This document shows positions 21,374 to 32,031 of a stretch of 64,000 nt of DNA, piece after piece. The notes under the pieces were generated by a model. It did not search any database. It saw nothing but the letters and a program-made list of their open reading frames with translations, and was not told the origin of the DNA. This stretch comes from Adiantum capillus-veneris (lineage: Eukaryota > Streptophyta > Polypodiopsida > Polypodiales > Pteridaceae). Every line of letters starts with the position of its first letter. Position 1 is the first letter of the stretch. The stretch lies in assembly GCA_014529385.2 (NCBI GenBank), contig CM043950.1, positions 73,787,935 to 73,851,934 of the forward strand, read 5' to 3'. The position numbers and the translations under genes were made by a program.

Positions 21374-21725
21374 TCATGGTACAAGTATTTGATTGATCAC
21401 TTGAGGCTTGTCTAGGAGGTGCACTGGGTGTTCTATGTACCTTTTCTTCCCCATCCTCTTTTGACAAACATCCTTCTTATTCGGTGAAACGTGAGTCTCC
21501 ACTTTCCAAAATGTGTAGACCAATTCCTTAATTTCAACTTTGATAGGGCTATGACGGTGTTTCTTGTGACATGCAACCAATAAAAAAAATCGACCATCAA
21601 CATCAGGCGTCGCCTGTTGTGATCGCGCCTTGTGCAAGGTCCAATGATTGACATTTAGGACCCTAGCAATTTTTGCAATAGGCATGTTTCCCTTTGAATT
21701 CAACATCATCTGTAATGCTGCATTC
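21374..21725 (-). pseudogene. N-terminal exon of the transposase-like gene (HTH region)
   Basis: The minus-strand frame reads IAKIARVLNVNHWTLHKARS, a helix-turn-helix-like stretch, followed by KELVYTFW...THVSPNKKDVCQKR and IEHPVHLLDKPQ, ending at TGA near 21374. In the family this segment precedes the Cys-rich and D/SDG parts found at 17763-19870. The exon is cut at its 5' side by the miniature LTR element (21726). Its continuation resumes at about 24305. Confidence 0.55.
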
Positions 21726-22509
21726 TGTTGAGAGAGAAAGAGAGAGCACAGAAAAAGAAACCCAAAGTGTGTAGGATACACACATGAGATGACGTATATA
21801 TAGAGGGGACCTGGGTTCCATATATAGAAAATCCATATATTGAGTAGCTTCACATATAAGCTCAAATAAGGGTCCCTAACTGTGGATGAAAAAACCGTTG
21901 GGGGATGAAGGGAAAAACCCACAACTCTATATACACCCACCATTATATTATGAAAATCATTGAATATACAAATGTTCATGAGGAGCTACATCACTCCTTT
22001 TACAATGAATATTTTATGAGGAGCTACATCACTCCTTTTACAATGAATGTTTCATCAGGAGTTACATTACTCCTATCCTATCAAATACAATAATGAATAC
22101 AAAGGTTCAATAAAGAGGTGTAAAGGCTATCGATTAGCTCGTAATCAGAGCTTGTCATCACTATCGCATCATCAAACATATCTTCATGTTGTCATCAATA
22201 TGGCATCACCAAACATGTCTTTATAAATCTTTTATTGTCACCAAGTTTCTCTTCACAAAATCAATTATTTGATCAATCCTACATAGATCATAGACTCAAA
22301 AAACATAGTCATGAAAATTATTACCATCGTTAGTGGAATAATTAAGGTCACAATGCCAAAAGAGATGGTTCGCGATGCCACTCTTTTGACGACATATATA
22401 CGCACGACAACATATGTGGACATAAAGTATGAACATAAAAAGTACAAGATGCATGATACGTGATGCAAATGACATGTGTATATACTACATAAAACTATAT
22501 TTATCAACG

Positions 22510-23110
22510 CAGTGATATCAATGAGTATCATCAAAGTATTAACAAAATATCATCATTGTATCAATAAAAATAAATAAATCATCATGGTATCAACGAAAAT
22601 CATCATGATATCACCGAGAATAATCATTGTATCAATGAAACAACATCACATGGTATCACCGAGAATAATCATGGTATCAACAAAACAACATCATGACATC
22701 ACCAAGAATAATCATTGTATCAACGAAACAACATCATGACATCACTGAGAATAATCATTGTATCAACGAAACAACATCATGGTATCACTGAGAATAACCA
22801 TGGTATCAAAGAAACAACATCATGGTATCATCGAGAATAGCTATGGTATCAACGAAACAACACATGGTATCACCGAGAATAACCATGGCATCAACGAAAT
22901 ATCATAATGGTATCACCGATAATAACCATGGTATAAACAAAACAACATCATGGTATCACCGAGAATAATGGAATCAACGAAATATCATCATGGGATCACT
23001 AAGAATAACCATAGTATCAACAAAATATCATCATGGTATCAACGAAAATCACCATGACCAAAGTACTAACAAAACATCATCATGATACTACCAAAATCAC
23101 TATGGTGTCA
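22510..23110 (-). repeat. Interior array B of copy 2 (TGATACCATG repeats)
   Basis: About 25 half-units of 22 bases. On the plus strand they read CATGGTATCAACGAAA and CATGGTATCACCGAGAATAA. At least nine exact CATGGTATCA decamers are present. Confidence 0.88.
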
Positions 23111-23379
23111 ACGAGAGATTATCAATAAAATGATGTAAACTATATCTCTAGAAGAATTAATATACAAGAATCAATGAACGAGTATATCATATAAATAAAG
23201 ATCATGTACCAACAGTAGCTCGATAGAATTTGGACGATCATCAACGGCTCCGCTGAATCGGAACGATATGTAACTCGCTTCTGCAGAGCAAAGCTACATC
23301 AGTAACAAATATATGATTGATGAAGAAAAAATATACTTGAGAATTTCTCAATTATGAAGAAAATCAAAAGCAAAAAGTA

Positions 23380-24240
23380 AGATTTTCTTTTCAAAGATAT
23401 TTGTAGTACGAGAACGGTAACCCAAATTCGGTGTAGAATTTAGAGAAAGTTTCTTTTGCAAAGTTGTACACCACATCGATTCCAATGGATCAAGCGAATA
23501 ATTTCACAGCTATTCCAGTGCCTCCGCGGGCTATTTCTATAAAATCATTCTCAATTAAGAGAAAAATCGAAAACAAAAAATGAAAGTTGCTTTTCAGACA
23601 TGTGCGCAGTCCGCCAACGATAACTCAAAATCAGTGCAGAATTTGAAAAAACTTTCTTCTACAAAGTTTTAGACCACATGGATTCCGATGCCTCCAACAC
23701 ATAGTTTCTGCAAAATTGTTTTCAATCAGGAGGAAAAAAAAAAAGCGAAGTTGCTTTGTAGGCATGTACGCAATCCACGAACGATAACTCAAAATCGATG
23801 CAGAATTTGAAATAACTTTCTTTAGCAAAGTTATAGACCACATCGATTCCATGCCTAGTGTGGGTAGTTTTTGCAAAATCGTTTTCAATTAGCACAAAAA
23901 AAAAAAGCAAAAGTTGCTTTTCACGTATGTACGCAGTCCGCGAACGATAACTCAAAATCAGTGCAGAATTTTAAAAAAATTCTTCTGCAAAGTTGTAGAC
24001 CACATTGATTCGGGTGTCTTCGCGGGCTCTTTCTACAAGATCATTCTCAATTAGGAGAAAAATTGTAACCAAAAAACAAAAGTTGCTTTTCAGACATGTA
24101 CGCAGTCCGACAACGATAACTCAAAATCGGTGCGAAATTTGAAAAAAAATTCCTTTGCAAAGTTGTAGACCACATCGATTGCGATGCCTTCGGCAGTTAG
24201 TTTCTGCAAAATCGTTTTTAATCAGGAGAAAAATCAAAAA
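23380..24240 (-). repeat. Interior array A of copy 2, five units of about 157-202 bp
   Basis: Each unit has a TAGACCACAT.GATTC segment (near 23465, 23667, 23837, 23994, 24164), preceded by CGATAACTCAAAATC. Copy 1 has three units. Confidence 0.85.
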
Positions 24241-24304
24241 CAAAAGCGTACTTCTCTGATATCATGTGGAGAGAGAAAGAGAGAGCACAGAAATAGAACC
24301 AAGA

Positions 24305-24710
24305 TTGGAAGGATGAAAAGGGATGTGCAAAGTGCATGATCGGCTCTCATTGGTGAAACAAGCAGATTCAAGTTTTTAGACTTTCTTAAAGATGGATTAT
24401 ACCCATTCCCTCCTCGGAATGGCTCCTCTTCCAACCTACTTTTCAACATAAAGTGCGAGGAACAATCTTGAAGGCACAGCCGACAAGCGACGAGAGCCAA
24501 TGGTAAGGAATAATTGCCTTTGGTAATTCTGAATTCCATGAGGATGGAGAATTGAAAAATCCATGTTCTACAAGTGGTCCGGTATGGAGACCTTCCTCAA
24601 TTCAGAAGGCGATTTGGCCATCATTTTTGTAGCCCAACTAAAAATGATAATCCAAGCCCTCGATTGCATGTGACCACCACATGTCTTAATCACAAATTGC
24701 TCCTTGTTGT
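24305..24710 (-). pseudogene. 5' continuation of the transposase-like gene
   Basis: The minus-strand frame from 24539 (MEFRITKGNYS) runs through CRLCLQDCSSHF and SLRKSKNLNLLVSP to FILPIL at 24305, where the LTR insertion interrupts it. It would join the HTH exon beyond the insertion. Upstream bases 24540-24710 contain a short open stretch and then the solo LTR. No clear promoter is seen. Assignment is by position and frame, so it is tentative. Confidence 0.4.
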
Positions 24711-25912
24711 ACGTTGGTGCAGCCAAAGTTGGTCCGAGTGAGAAAGTGGTCTATGCCAAGCAAGGGTTGCACGGAGGTGTAGTGCAGAAGGCTAGGGTAG
24801 GAACCAAGATCCTGGGCAGCCAAAGGGTAGTGGAAATGTATTTCTGAAGCGGTTTTTTAGGCCAAAAAAAATTTAAGGTGAGCCTAGATGAGATAGCAGG
24901 TAGAGATGCTCGGAGTGCCGAGTCAGTGTTCAAGAATGTAGTGTTTGAGGTGCTCTAGAAGACGGTCCAGACGGCTCATCAAATGGAGCCCTGGTGCTCA
25001 AGCTATTGTAGTTCAAAGATAGGAGGTGTTGGAGATCCCCGACGAATAGGGTAGCTGGGGACAGGTTGCCCATGATAATGTTAGTGGATACATGCATAGA
25101 GCTCGAGCATGCCTGTTCTCTTGGATTACCTGTGCTCTGGTTAGCAAGTTATGATCAGTTGAAGATTTTTTCGGGGCCACGTTTGAGCCCACTTGATTGC
25201 ATTGGAGGATGCACCATCTGGTGTTTTTTGGAGCTTGCTACGTGTCTGGTGGATGATAAGCATTATGTGGAGCTAGTCAAAGTCGACGGCATGTGAATAT
25301 GAGTCCGGAGCGGGAAGTTATTGCAAGCCAAAGTCAGAAGTTTGAAATGAAAGCGGGGTGTTAGATGATTTTTTTTATTTTTGTGGCCTCGGATAGCGAG
25401 CTCAGAAGGATTGGAAGGCGATGAGATTGGCACGGCCCTGGACCAACACGATGATGATCCGGCATGGCTTTACGGCTTGGCTGTCGGGCATGAAAGCAAT
25501 AAAAGGGAGCATGGGGAAGGTGGACCCAAAAAAAAGAAGTGCATGGAGGGTTTTACTTGTTTTGGAAGATTTTCCATGCCTTGAGGCTTAATGAACCAAG
25601 CACTACCATGTGGCACTGGGTAAACCCCATATGCAAAAAAAGGGAGCAGTGGGGTGGTCTTTATAGGGTGTACCGTGAGCACCATTTGGAATGTATGAGG
25701 GGGCGAGAGCTCCTTGGAGATGTGGCAATGGCTTCTGTGGAGCGCTGTGTCAACAGCGCCAGTGGTGCAGGGTGCAGGTTTTGGAAGAGGAGAGGCGGTG
25801 TAATCCGTGCGCTCACTGTGTGGTAACTGGTAGTTCTAATGTGGCGATGTCGGAGATAATGTGGCAGGCGCCCGTGCCCACGTCCATGAGAAAAAAATTT
25901 TTGAGGACAAAA

Positions 25913-25931
25913 GCCCCCCCCCCCCCCCCCA
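25913..25931 (+). repeat. Poly-C tract
   Basis: A run of about 17 C within LTR copy B; length may be an assembly estimate. Confidence 0.9.
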
Positions 25932-25981
25932 ATGACATCGCTATTGCCTAGGGGAGGGGTTCCCGCGGTATTAGAGTGAGC

Positions 25982-25982
<1 letters not shown>

Positions 25983-26068
<86 letters not shown>
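25983..26068 (+). repeat. (AG)n microsatellite
   Basis: More than 40 AG units in LTR copy B. It generates long Arg/Glu or Ser/Leu open frames that are not genes. Confidence 0.98.
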
Positions 26069-26071
<3 letters not shown>

Positions 26072-26325
26072 GAGGCGCGCCCAGTGAAAGGGGCAAGTAT
26101 GCCGTTTCAAAGCCGGTCGAGCAAGGGCAAGGCAAGGCAAAGGGCAAGATGGAAGCCGGGACAAAAGGGAAAAAGGGAGAGAGAAGAGGCAGGAGGGAAC
26201 CGGACAGATGTGGTTAAGGGAGAAAAATCAAAGAGCAATGCAAAGTAGGCCTTCCCAAGGGTGGAAAAAATGAAGAAGAAATAATTTTATATAAAAAAGA
26301 AACCTAGGGTGCAATAGCGACATCA

Positions 26326-26350
26326 CCCCCCCCCCCCCCCCCCCCCCCCC
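26326..26350 (+). repeat. Poly-C tract
   Basis: A run of about 25 C within LTR copy B. Confidence 0.9.
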
Positions 26351-26999
26351 AAAGTGCAAAGAGAGCAGATAAAAAATGAAGCGGTTACCTCCTCCCAAAG
26401 ATGCTAAAATAAGATGCCAGATGGGCCAATGAGAGGGAAATTTCCAGAAATTGAAGGCCCCCCACTATAAAGGTCATTTCTAATCAAATTAGGGGCTTTT
26501 TTGAGTGCCGTTTGGAGCCTGCAAAGTGGAGTTCTCTGACAAGCTAACCCCTTTGTAACGTTTTCTTGAAAATGGCCATGGTGATGGCAATGAAATCCTT
26601 TGCACATGACTTTTGAAGTGCAATGAATCCACTATTGCCACTTCTTGTTGTTGTTTCCCCTTCACCCCTTCTCTTTCTCCTTCTCTCGTGTTTCCCCTCG
26701 GTGCCGGCAGTGTGGAAGTGTGTGCCCCCCCAAACAGATGGTGTTTTGTGTGAGGGAGTGAGATTGAGTGGATGTGTGCGTGTGTAAGGGTGGAGACAGA
26801 TTGTGGCAGTACATGTGCATTGTGTGGTGGATTCTTGGAGTGTGTGAGCAGTGGAAATTGGGCAGGCAGTGGTCTGCTAGTGTAAAGTGTGTTTTTGAAG
26901 GTGTTTTCCAGGAGATAGGGGTGATGTGGATACCCTGAGCTATAGAGAGGCCACTGTGTTTGTGCCAGGTGTGTTCCCCCATTCCCCCTCTTCAACGTT

Positions 27000-27166
27000 A
27001 TAGACAAAGTAAATAATAGATGGGTCGCACCCAAGGGCAGCAAGGGGAATAGGCGTTGCTCCTTTGAATAGGCTTGTGCCATATAATGTTGAGGGAAGAT
27101 GTAGGCAATCCTAAAAACCCAAGGGTGCAAACCGGCTCTAAGTCACCCGTTGATTGCAAAGGAAGA

Positions 27167-27216
<50 letters not shown>

Positions 27217-28559
27217 AAGCCCACGTGTGCGTGTCTACTATAGAAGAAACTTTAAGGTGGTGTGTGCATCTGTGAATCTCAATGTGGGTATATCCTTTGA
27301 ATGCCAGTCTTCATGTCATTTGAAATGGTTGTGTTAATCTTGTAATTATGTAGACATCCAGGACTTGAAGGCTTTTCTCAAATATCACTACAAAATCCAG
27401 CATTTGGCTTTTGTTGCATGTTAGACATGCATGCAAGGTGAGGATCTCTTCTCTTTCCCTCATTCAATATTGGCTAACATTAAAGAGTCAATAATGGACG
27501 TCTCTTTATAATCTATATTTGGTTCATTCCTCTGTTTGTTAGTGCCTTTTATATAAAACCTTGAAAAATCTGTGGGGAAAATTTAAGAGATAATTTGACT
27601 AGGTTTTTCCACACTTTGTAACAATTATTAACTCAACAAAATGTACAATTATCCTCAAGCACGCTAGGTGCCTTGAGGGGTTATAACACACGTTCTGGAG
27701 CTACACATCCCCTAAGACATGAAAGGTAATTAGATAGTTACATTTTGTGGATAGATTGATGTTAGAATTTTGATGGCTTTGATTGCTTGTATCCACTCCT
27801 CATAGTTCTTGAGTTTTCCAATAGATGGGATCACTTCTTTGCTTTCTTGAATAATCTCTATGAAGTTGACTGTCGAGCAGTCGCTTTGAATATACACAGG
27901 TTTCTACACTCCTAGACTTTCTTGAAATAGTAGAAGAGGACAATTTGTGTGCAGATTACGATGGCATGGTTCTTTCAAATCTTTCCTCCCAAAAGTAGAT
28001 ATTTAGGCTCATAATGTTGTGGAAAAATGAGTGAGCCCTTGTCTCCCTCCCACATCCACGTAGAGTTGATCGCAAATATTCCACTTGGGTGTCCCCTCAA
28101 ATTTTCTACTACACCTCAAGATATAGGTTTTTTGAACCACTTCACATCCATAGCAGAAACATGAAATGTGCGTTAGTTGGTTTTCATTATGTTTGTCAAG
28201 ATATCACAATAGTACCCCATTTCACCATTTGTAATGTCAAATCTAAAAATAACATGAGTTCCTTGAATGATTCTCCTTACATCAATGTGTTCAATACAAA
28301 AGTGTCTTCCACAGGACCACATAGAATTATACGATGGGAATTACAAGGGGACAATGACAATACAATTATCAATAAAGAAACCATAATCCACATGGAAACT
28401 AGAGAAATGCCAGAATTCGAAGACAATCTTTTGTTTAATCCCATTCTTCAAAAAAATTGGTGTACCATTCACAATTTCTTCACATTCCATCTCAACATGT
28501 ATCCACTCAATGGTCCACTCCTTTGGATGAATAGCAAGCTTGGGTGGAGAGGTGATCCA
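27000..28559. other. Unassigned A/T-rich stretch with a (CT)n tract
   Basis: It contains a (CT)n run at about 27172-27213. From about 28000 to 28559 there may be weak remains of the C-terminal part of a CACTA transposase gene continuing from the pseudogene to its right, but I could not support individual domains. No open frame of note. Confidence 0.5.
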
Positions 28560-29800
28560 CATGGCTCCTCTTCCACGAGCCACTTTCTTTGTATACATGT
28601 TAGTCTACCTCCCTTTGATTCCTCACTTTGCTATATTGAATCAACCAGTCTTTCATGACCTTGGCATTCTTTATACAAAATTTTTATGCACAATTTGCTA
28701 CCTATTTTGAGTCATAGTAGAATTCTTTCCTTTGCCATGTGGTACATGAAACACCATGATTTTGTCTTGGACATTGCTCCATAGGTGTGCCATGGATGGA
28801 TCCACCCCATTAAGGTACTCTTAATCGTATAAAAATGACTTTTGAACCAACCACCCTTCTATCATGCTCCCTCTGGGCATTCTCTTTGCCACACAAAATT
28901 GTTCAAAATATTTAAGAACCATTCTAAAGAGAAAATTCATTATGCATGCACTTCACTACAAATAGCTATTTCCTCTATCAATTGTACCACCAAATTCATT
29001 TTACTAATGAGAATGTTTTGTGGAATTATGTCCTCAATCATGCACAAAGAATCCACTACAAAAATTTGTGCTTTCTCAAGAGTTGGTTTATCAATCTCTT
29101 TGGAACTCGCAAATCTATGCTTATAACCTTACATGCTTTCAACTAGGGATACAAAATTTAAATAAATAGAAAAAAAATTCCATATTAGTGGAGAATGGAA
29201 GAATAGTTTTTGTGTCCACCTCACAACTTCTCCTATCTTGTAGAAGGTGTCAAAAGGGACATCCTTTCCTTCACACTAATAAATGGAAATAGCTAGAATA
29301 AACTATCCACACTAACTAATAGAAATAGATAGAATAAACTATCCACATGTAGTCAAGGTAAATGATTAGACACTATACATTTTATGCATAACATTCATAA
29401 AAATGATTCAAGTTTAGTTGCATCATATTGTGCCAATCATGCATGTTAAGGCCATACATTCTTATGAGCCTCTTCTCTTTGTCTACGTGAAAGAACCCTT
29501 CAAAATAATGCATATAACTAGTTTGGGTCCATTATGAAATCACTCCCTTGACCACTTTCTCCTTTTTGACTTTCGATATCCAAAGTGCCTTTGGCAATAC
29601 CAAACTGCCACTTTTTTTTCTCCCTTGGCCATGTAGAAGGGGGTCTACCAATAGACTTGAAGTCCTCCCTTACATTCCTAGCATCCATGTCTCTTCGTCA
29701 ACAAATTCTAAATTTTTTGTGTGACACTCTTGAAGATGTGCATGCGGTCTAAAAGATGATTAATCTTGAGGTGAGCCCAACAAGGTAACCAAAGAAAAAC
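28560..29800 (-). pseudogene. Decayed CACTA TNP2-type transposase
   Basis: Minus-strand pieces match the intact-element gene block by block: LPCWAHLKINHLLDRMHIFK (about 29790-29730), MHDWHNMMQ (about 29420), the DUF4218 remnant near 29130-28840 (the DNA ACCAACCACCCTTCTATCATGC parallels the same position in the CACTA gene at 8230), and VMKDWLIQYSKVRNQREV (about 28650). Stops and frameshifts are frequent. No CACTA ends were found nearby. It is clearly a different, much older copy than 4744-12493. Confidence 0.75.
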
Positions 29801-30165
29801 GGAGTGTGGGACGGGTGTCTAACCTCACTCCAATTTTATTGCAGACATAGCGAGTACCACAAATATAATTGTCAATCCATGGGACGAAGCTGATTCAACT
29901 AGTGCATAGAGTCTACAAGAGGTTGTCAATGTCTTGGAAAACAACAGACAACTCGCATCTAACCCAAGCTACACTCAAATGTACAAAATCACCAAAAGCT
30001 AGTCGCTAATCGGTAAACAGATCATCCTCGTTATACCATAAAACGGCATACAAACGTTACAAAACTTCTAGGACATGTTTATAAGACCTAAACATACATG
30101 CTTATGGTCTCAAATCTCACTTTAGGTCAAACGTAAAAATCATGATTATTAACAGCAGTGAGTTT
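29801..30165. other. Unassigned stretch left of the Gypsy element
   Basis: About 365 bases with no recognisable feature. It may be further decayed CACTA sequence. Confidence 0.5.
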
Positions 30166-30170
30166 TTGAC

Positions 30171-30745
30171 TGTTAACCCTCACGGCTCACGGACACCCCA
30201 TCACCTACGACGGACGTGTATTATGTATTTGGTAGAGTCAGGTACCGGGCTTGTCGGACCAATAGGAAAAGGGTAAGAGTGATCGCCGATGAGAGACGCA
30301 CTCTAACTGGGACATTCAAGGGATTAGTTGGCTAAGCATGGGCGCCCAAGTGTGAATGGGGTGAGCTCATATAAAAGCCAACTAAACCTAAAATTCACTC
30401 ATTCTCTCATTTGTGCAATAGAAGAGTGCTCTTGCTCCATCTCCATCTCCATCTTCTTCTTCTTCACCTCCTTGTGTGTGTGTATGTGTGTGTGTGAGAG
30501 AGAGAGAGCGCGATCGAGCATTGCGGCAGCACGACGGCGGTGAAGCGGTTGAGCGCGACGTAGCGGCATCTCCTTCTTCTTCGCGGCAAGGAATCCTCCA
30601 CGGCAGGAGCATAGAGCGGTGAGTGACACACCATTGCCCTCTTTTGAGCTTACTAGTTAAGCTAGTTGTGTGCTTGGAGCCGTCTATGGCTCGCACACAG
30701 TGTTAGGCAAGGCCCTTGCTTCGACACTGCGGCAAGGAGCGCACT
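30171..30745 (+). repeat. 5' LTR of the Gypsy element
   Basis: It starts TGTTAACCCTCACGGCTCAC and ends GGAGCGCACT. TATAAAAG at 30370-30377 is a good TATA box, about 200 bases in. A TG/GA microsatellite follows at about 30474-30509, differing in length from the other LTR. Confidence 0.93.
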
Positions 30746-30749
30746 TTTT

Positions 30750-30767
30750 TGGCGCCGCTGCCGGGGA
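30750..30767 (+). promoter_or_regulatory. Primer-binding site, tRNA-Asp type
   Basis: TGGCGCCGCTGCCGGGGA, four bases after the LTR, differs by one base from the common plant tRNA-Asp primer site TGGCGCCGTTGCCGGGGA (family knowledge). Confidence 0.85.
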
Positions 30768-32031
30768 ATCGCCCTGCACTAAGCCCAAGAGGCACTTTGT
30801 GCTTCTCCTATGAGTTGTTTGTAGTAGGAAAGAAGAGGAAGAGGAAGAGGAATGAGTTGTTTTTATTCAAGTTGTTAATTTCTGTATTGTCTGCAAGTTC
30901 TGTGATTTCTGCATAATGTTGTGTTTTCTGTTTGCACACAGTCTTTGCACAATTAGTAGTGGTTAGCTTGTTTGCAGTGAATGAATAAGTAGGAAGGCAG
31001 TTAGCAATTTCTGTTTGCACACGGTCTGTACACAGTTTTCTGTCAAGGTTTGCCTGCACACAGTCTTTGCACAGTAAGGTAGTGAGAGAGGAAGTAGGTG
31101 GACAGTTAACTCACTGTCAGTAAGCAGTTAACAGATTAGTTAGTAGATTAGTTAGTGGTTAGCAGCACTGTTAGTAAGTAGATAAGGTAGTGATCTGTCT
31201 GTGAGTTGTGAGCTGTTGATAGTGTGTGTGGCTAAGAAAGGGGCACCTAAACCGCACGCGGTCGTCGCCTCCAAAATAAAATAAAATAATTTAAAAAAAT
31301 AAAAAAAATAAAAATAAAAATATTTAAGCGTGAGTGACTGGGGGGCTACACTAAAATTTTGATCGGGATCGAGATCATTTCCCCAAGCGCAAGCCCAAGC
31401 CTAGTCCTCACTCCTATGATATATACTAGACTCACTCTTATATATATACCCTACCCCCTCAAGAGGGAATGAGAGCATGTGGGGTAAGTCCTCCACTCTC
31501 CTCCCTTCTCTTCCCACTTGCACCCTTAGACTTTCTAATTTGGGCCTAGTTCCCTACTAGAAATTGACGGTTTTAGGGATTTCGAGGGCATAAAGTGACC
31601 AAACGGAGGGCTATAAAGCACGGCACGTCCCTCTGACCGAGACGCTCGTTTTGAGCTATCATACATTCTATTCTATAGCTGAGTCAGAAAAAAAGGACCA
31701 AAAAATCAAAAAAATATATATATAAAAAAAGAAAAGACTTGGGTTGCAAAACACCCAAAAATTTAAGAAAAGACTTGGGCACTCACTGTCACTTCTAGGG
31801 GATCCAAGTCATATGAACCTACGCTCTGGACGAGTGTTAGAGCACGAGCATATTGGTAGTGCCTCCATTTACGCGGGCACCCATTATTCCTCCACCCTAG
31901 GTTCTGGACCTTCGGCCGGGACTCAAGGTAGCGCGACCCAAGATCCTAATATTGCTTCTAGTGATTCTTCCTCTGACTACAAAGTCATGGAGGGGTATCC
32001 TACACCAAACCCTGATAGTTCAAGTTAAGAC
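30768..32031 (+). other. Untranslated leader of the Gypsy element
   Basis: It contains imperfect repeats of TTTGCACACAGTCTTTGCAC at 30935-31075 and an A/T-rich tract at 31270-31325. A frame at 31744-32028 (95 codons, ends just before gag) could be an upstream gag extension or chance. Confidence 0.6.

Larger units (their letters stand above)
21726..24304 (-). mobile_element. Miniature LTR retroelement, copy 2 (inverted, 5' LTR truncated)
   Basis: Reverse-complement relative of the element at 976-3180. The 3' LTR is 21726-21866. The interior carries array B (22510-23110, CATGGTATCA in plus orientation) and array A (23380-24240, five units). The primer site is at about 24255-24266 (TGATATCAGAG in sense, one change), and only about 40 bases of the 5' LTR remain before the frame of the interrupted gene resumes. 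No intact target duplication. The polypurine tract has been deleted. Confidence 0.88.
24716..26994 (+). mobile_element. Solo Tat-type LTR, copy B (TSD ACGTT)
   Basis: It starts GGTGCAGCCAAAGTTGGTCC (first few LTR bases missing) and ends ATTCCCCCTCTTCA. ACGTT at 24711-24715 is repeated at 26995-26999. It shares ordered blocks with copies A and C: AGTGGAAATG, AGGGGTT/AGCGGTTTTTTAGGCC, the GTGTGTTCCCCCATTCCCCCTC end and the Ser/His-rich antisense T/C blocks. At 2,279 bp it is longer than copy C (1,751 bp), partly through (AG)n and poly-C expansions. No internal region is present, so it is a recombination-derived solo LTR. Confidence 0.8.

Noticed and set aside
25661-26248. Open frames with long Ser-Leu or Arg-Glu runs
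   Set aside because: They come from the (AG)n tract inside a solo LTR. No conserved domain.
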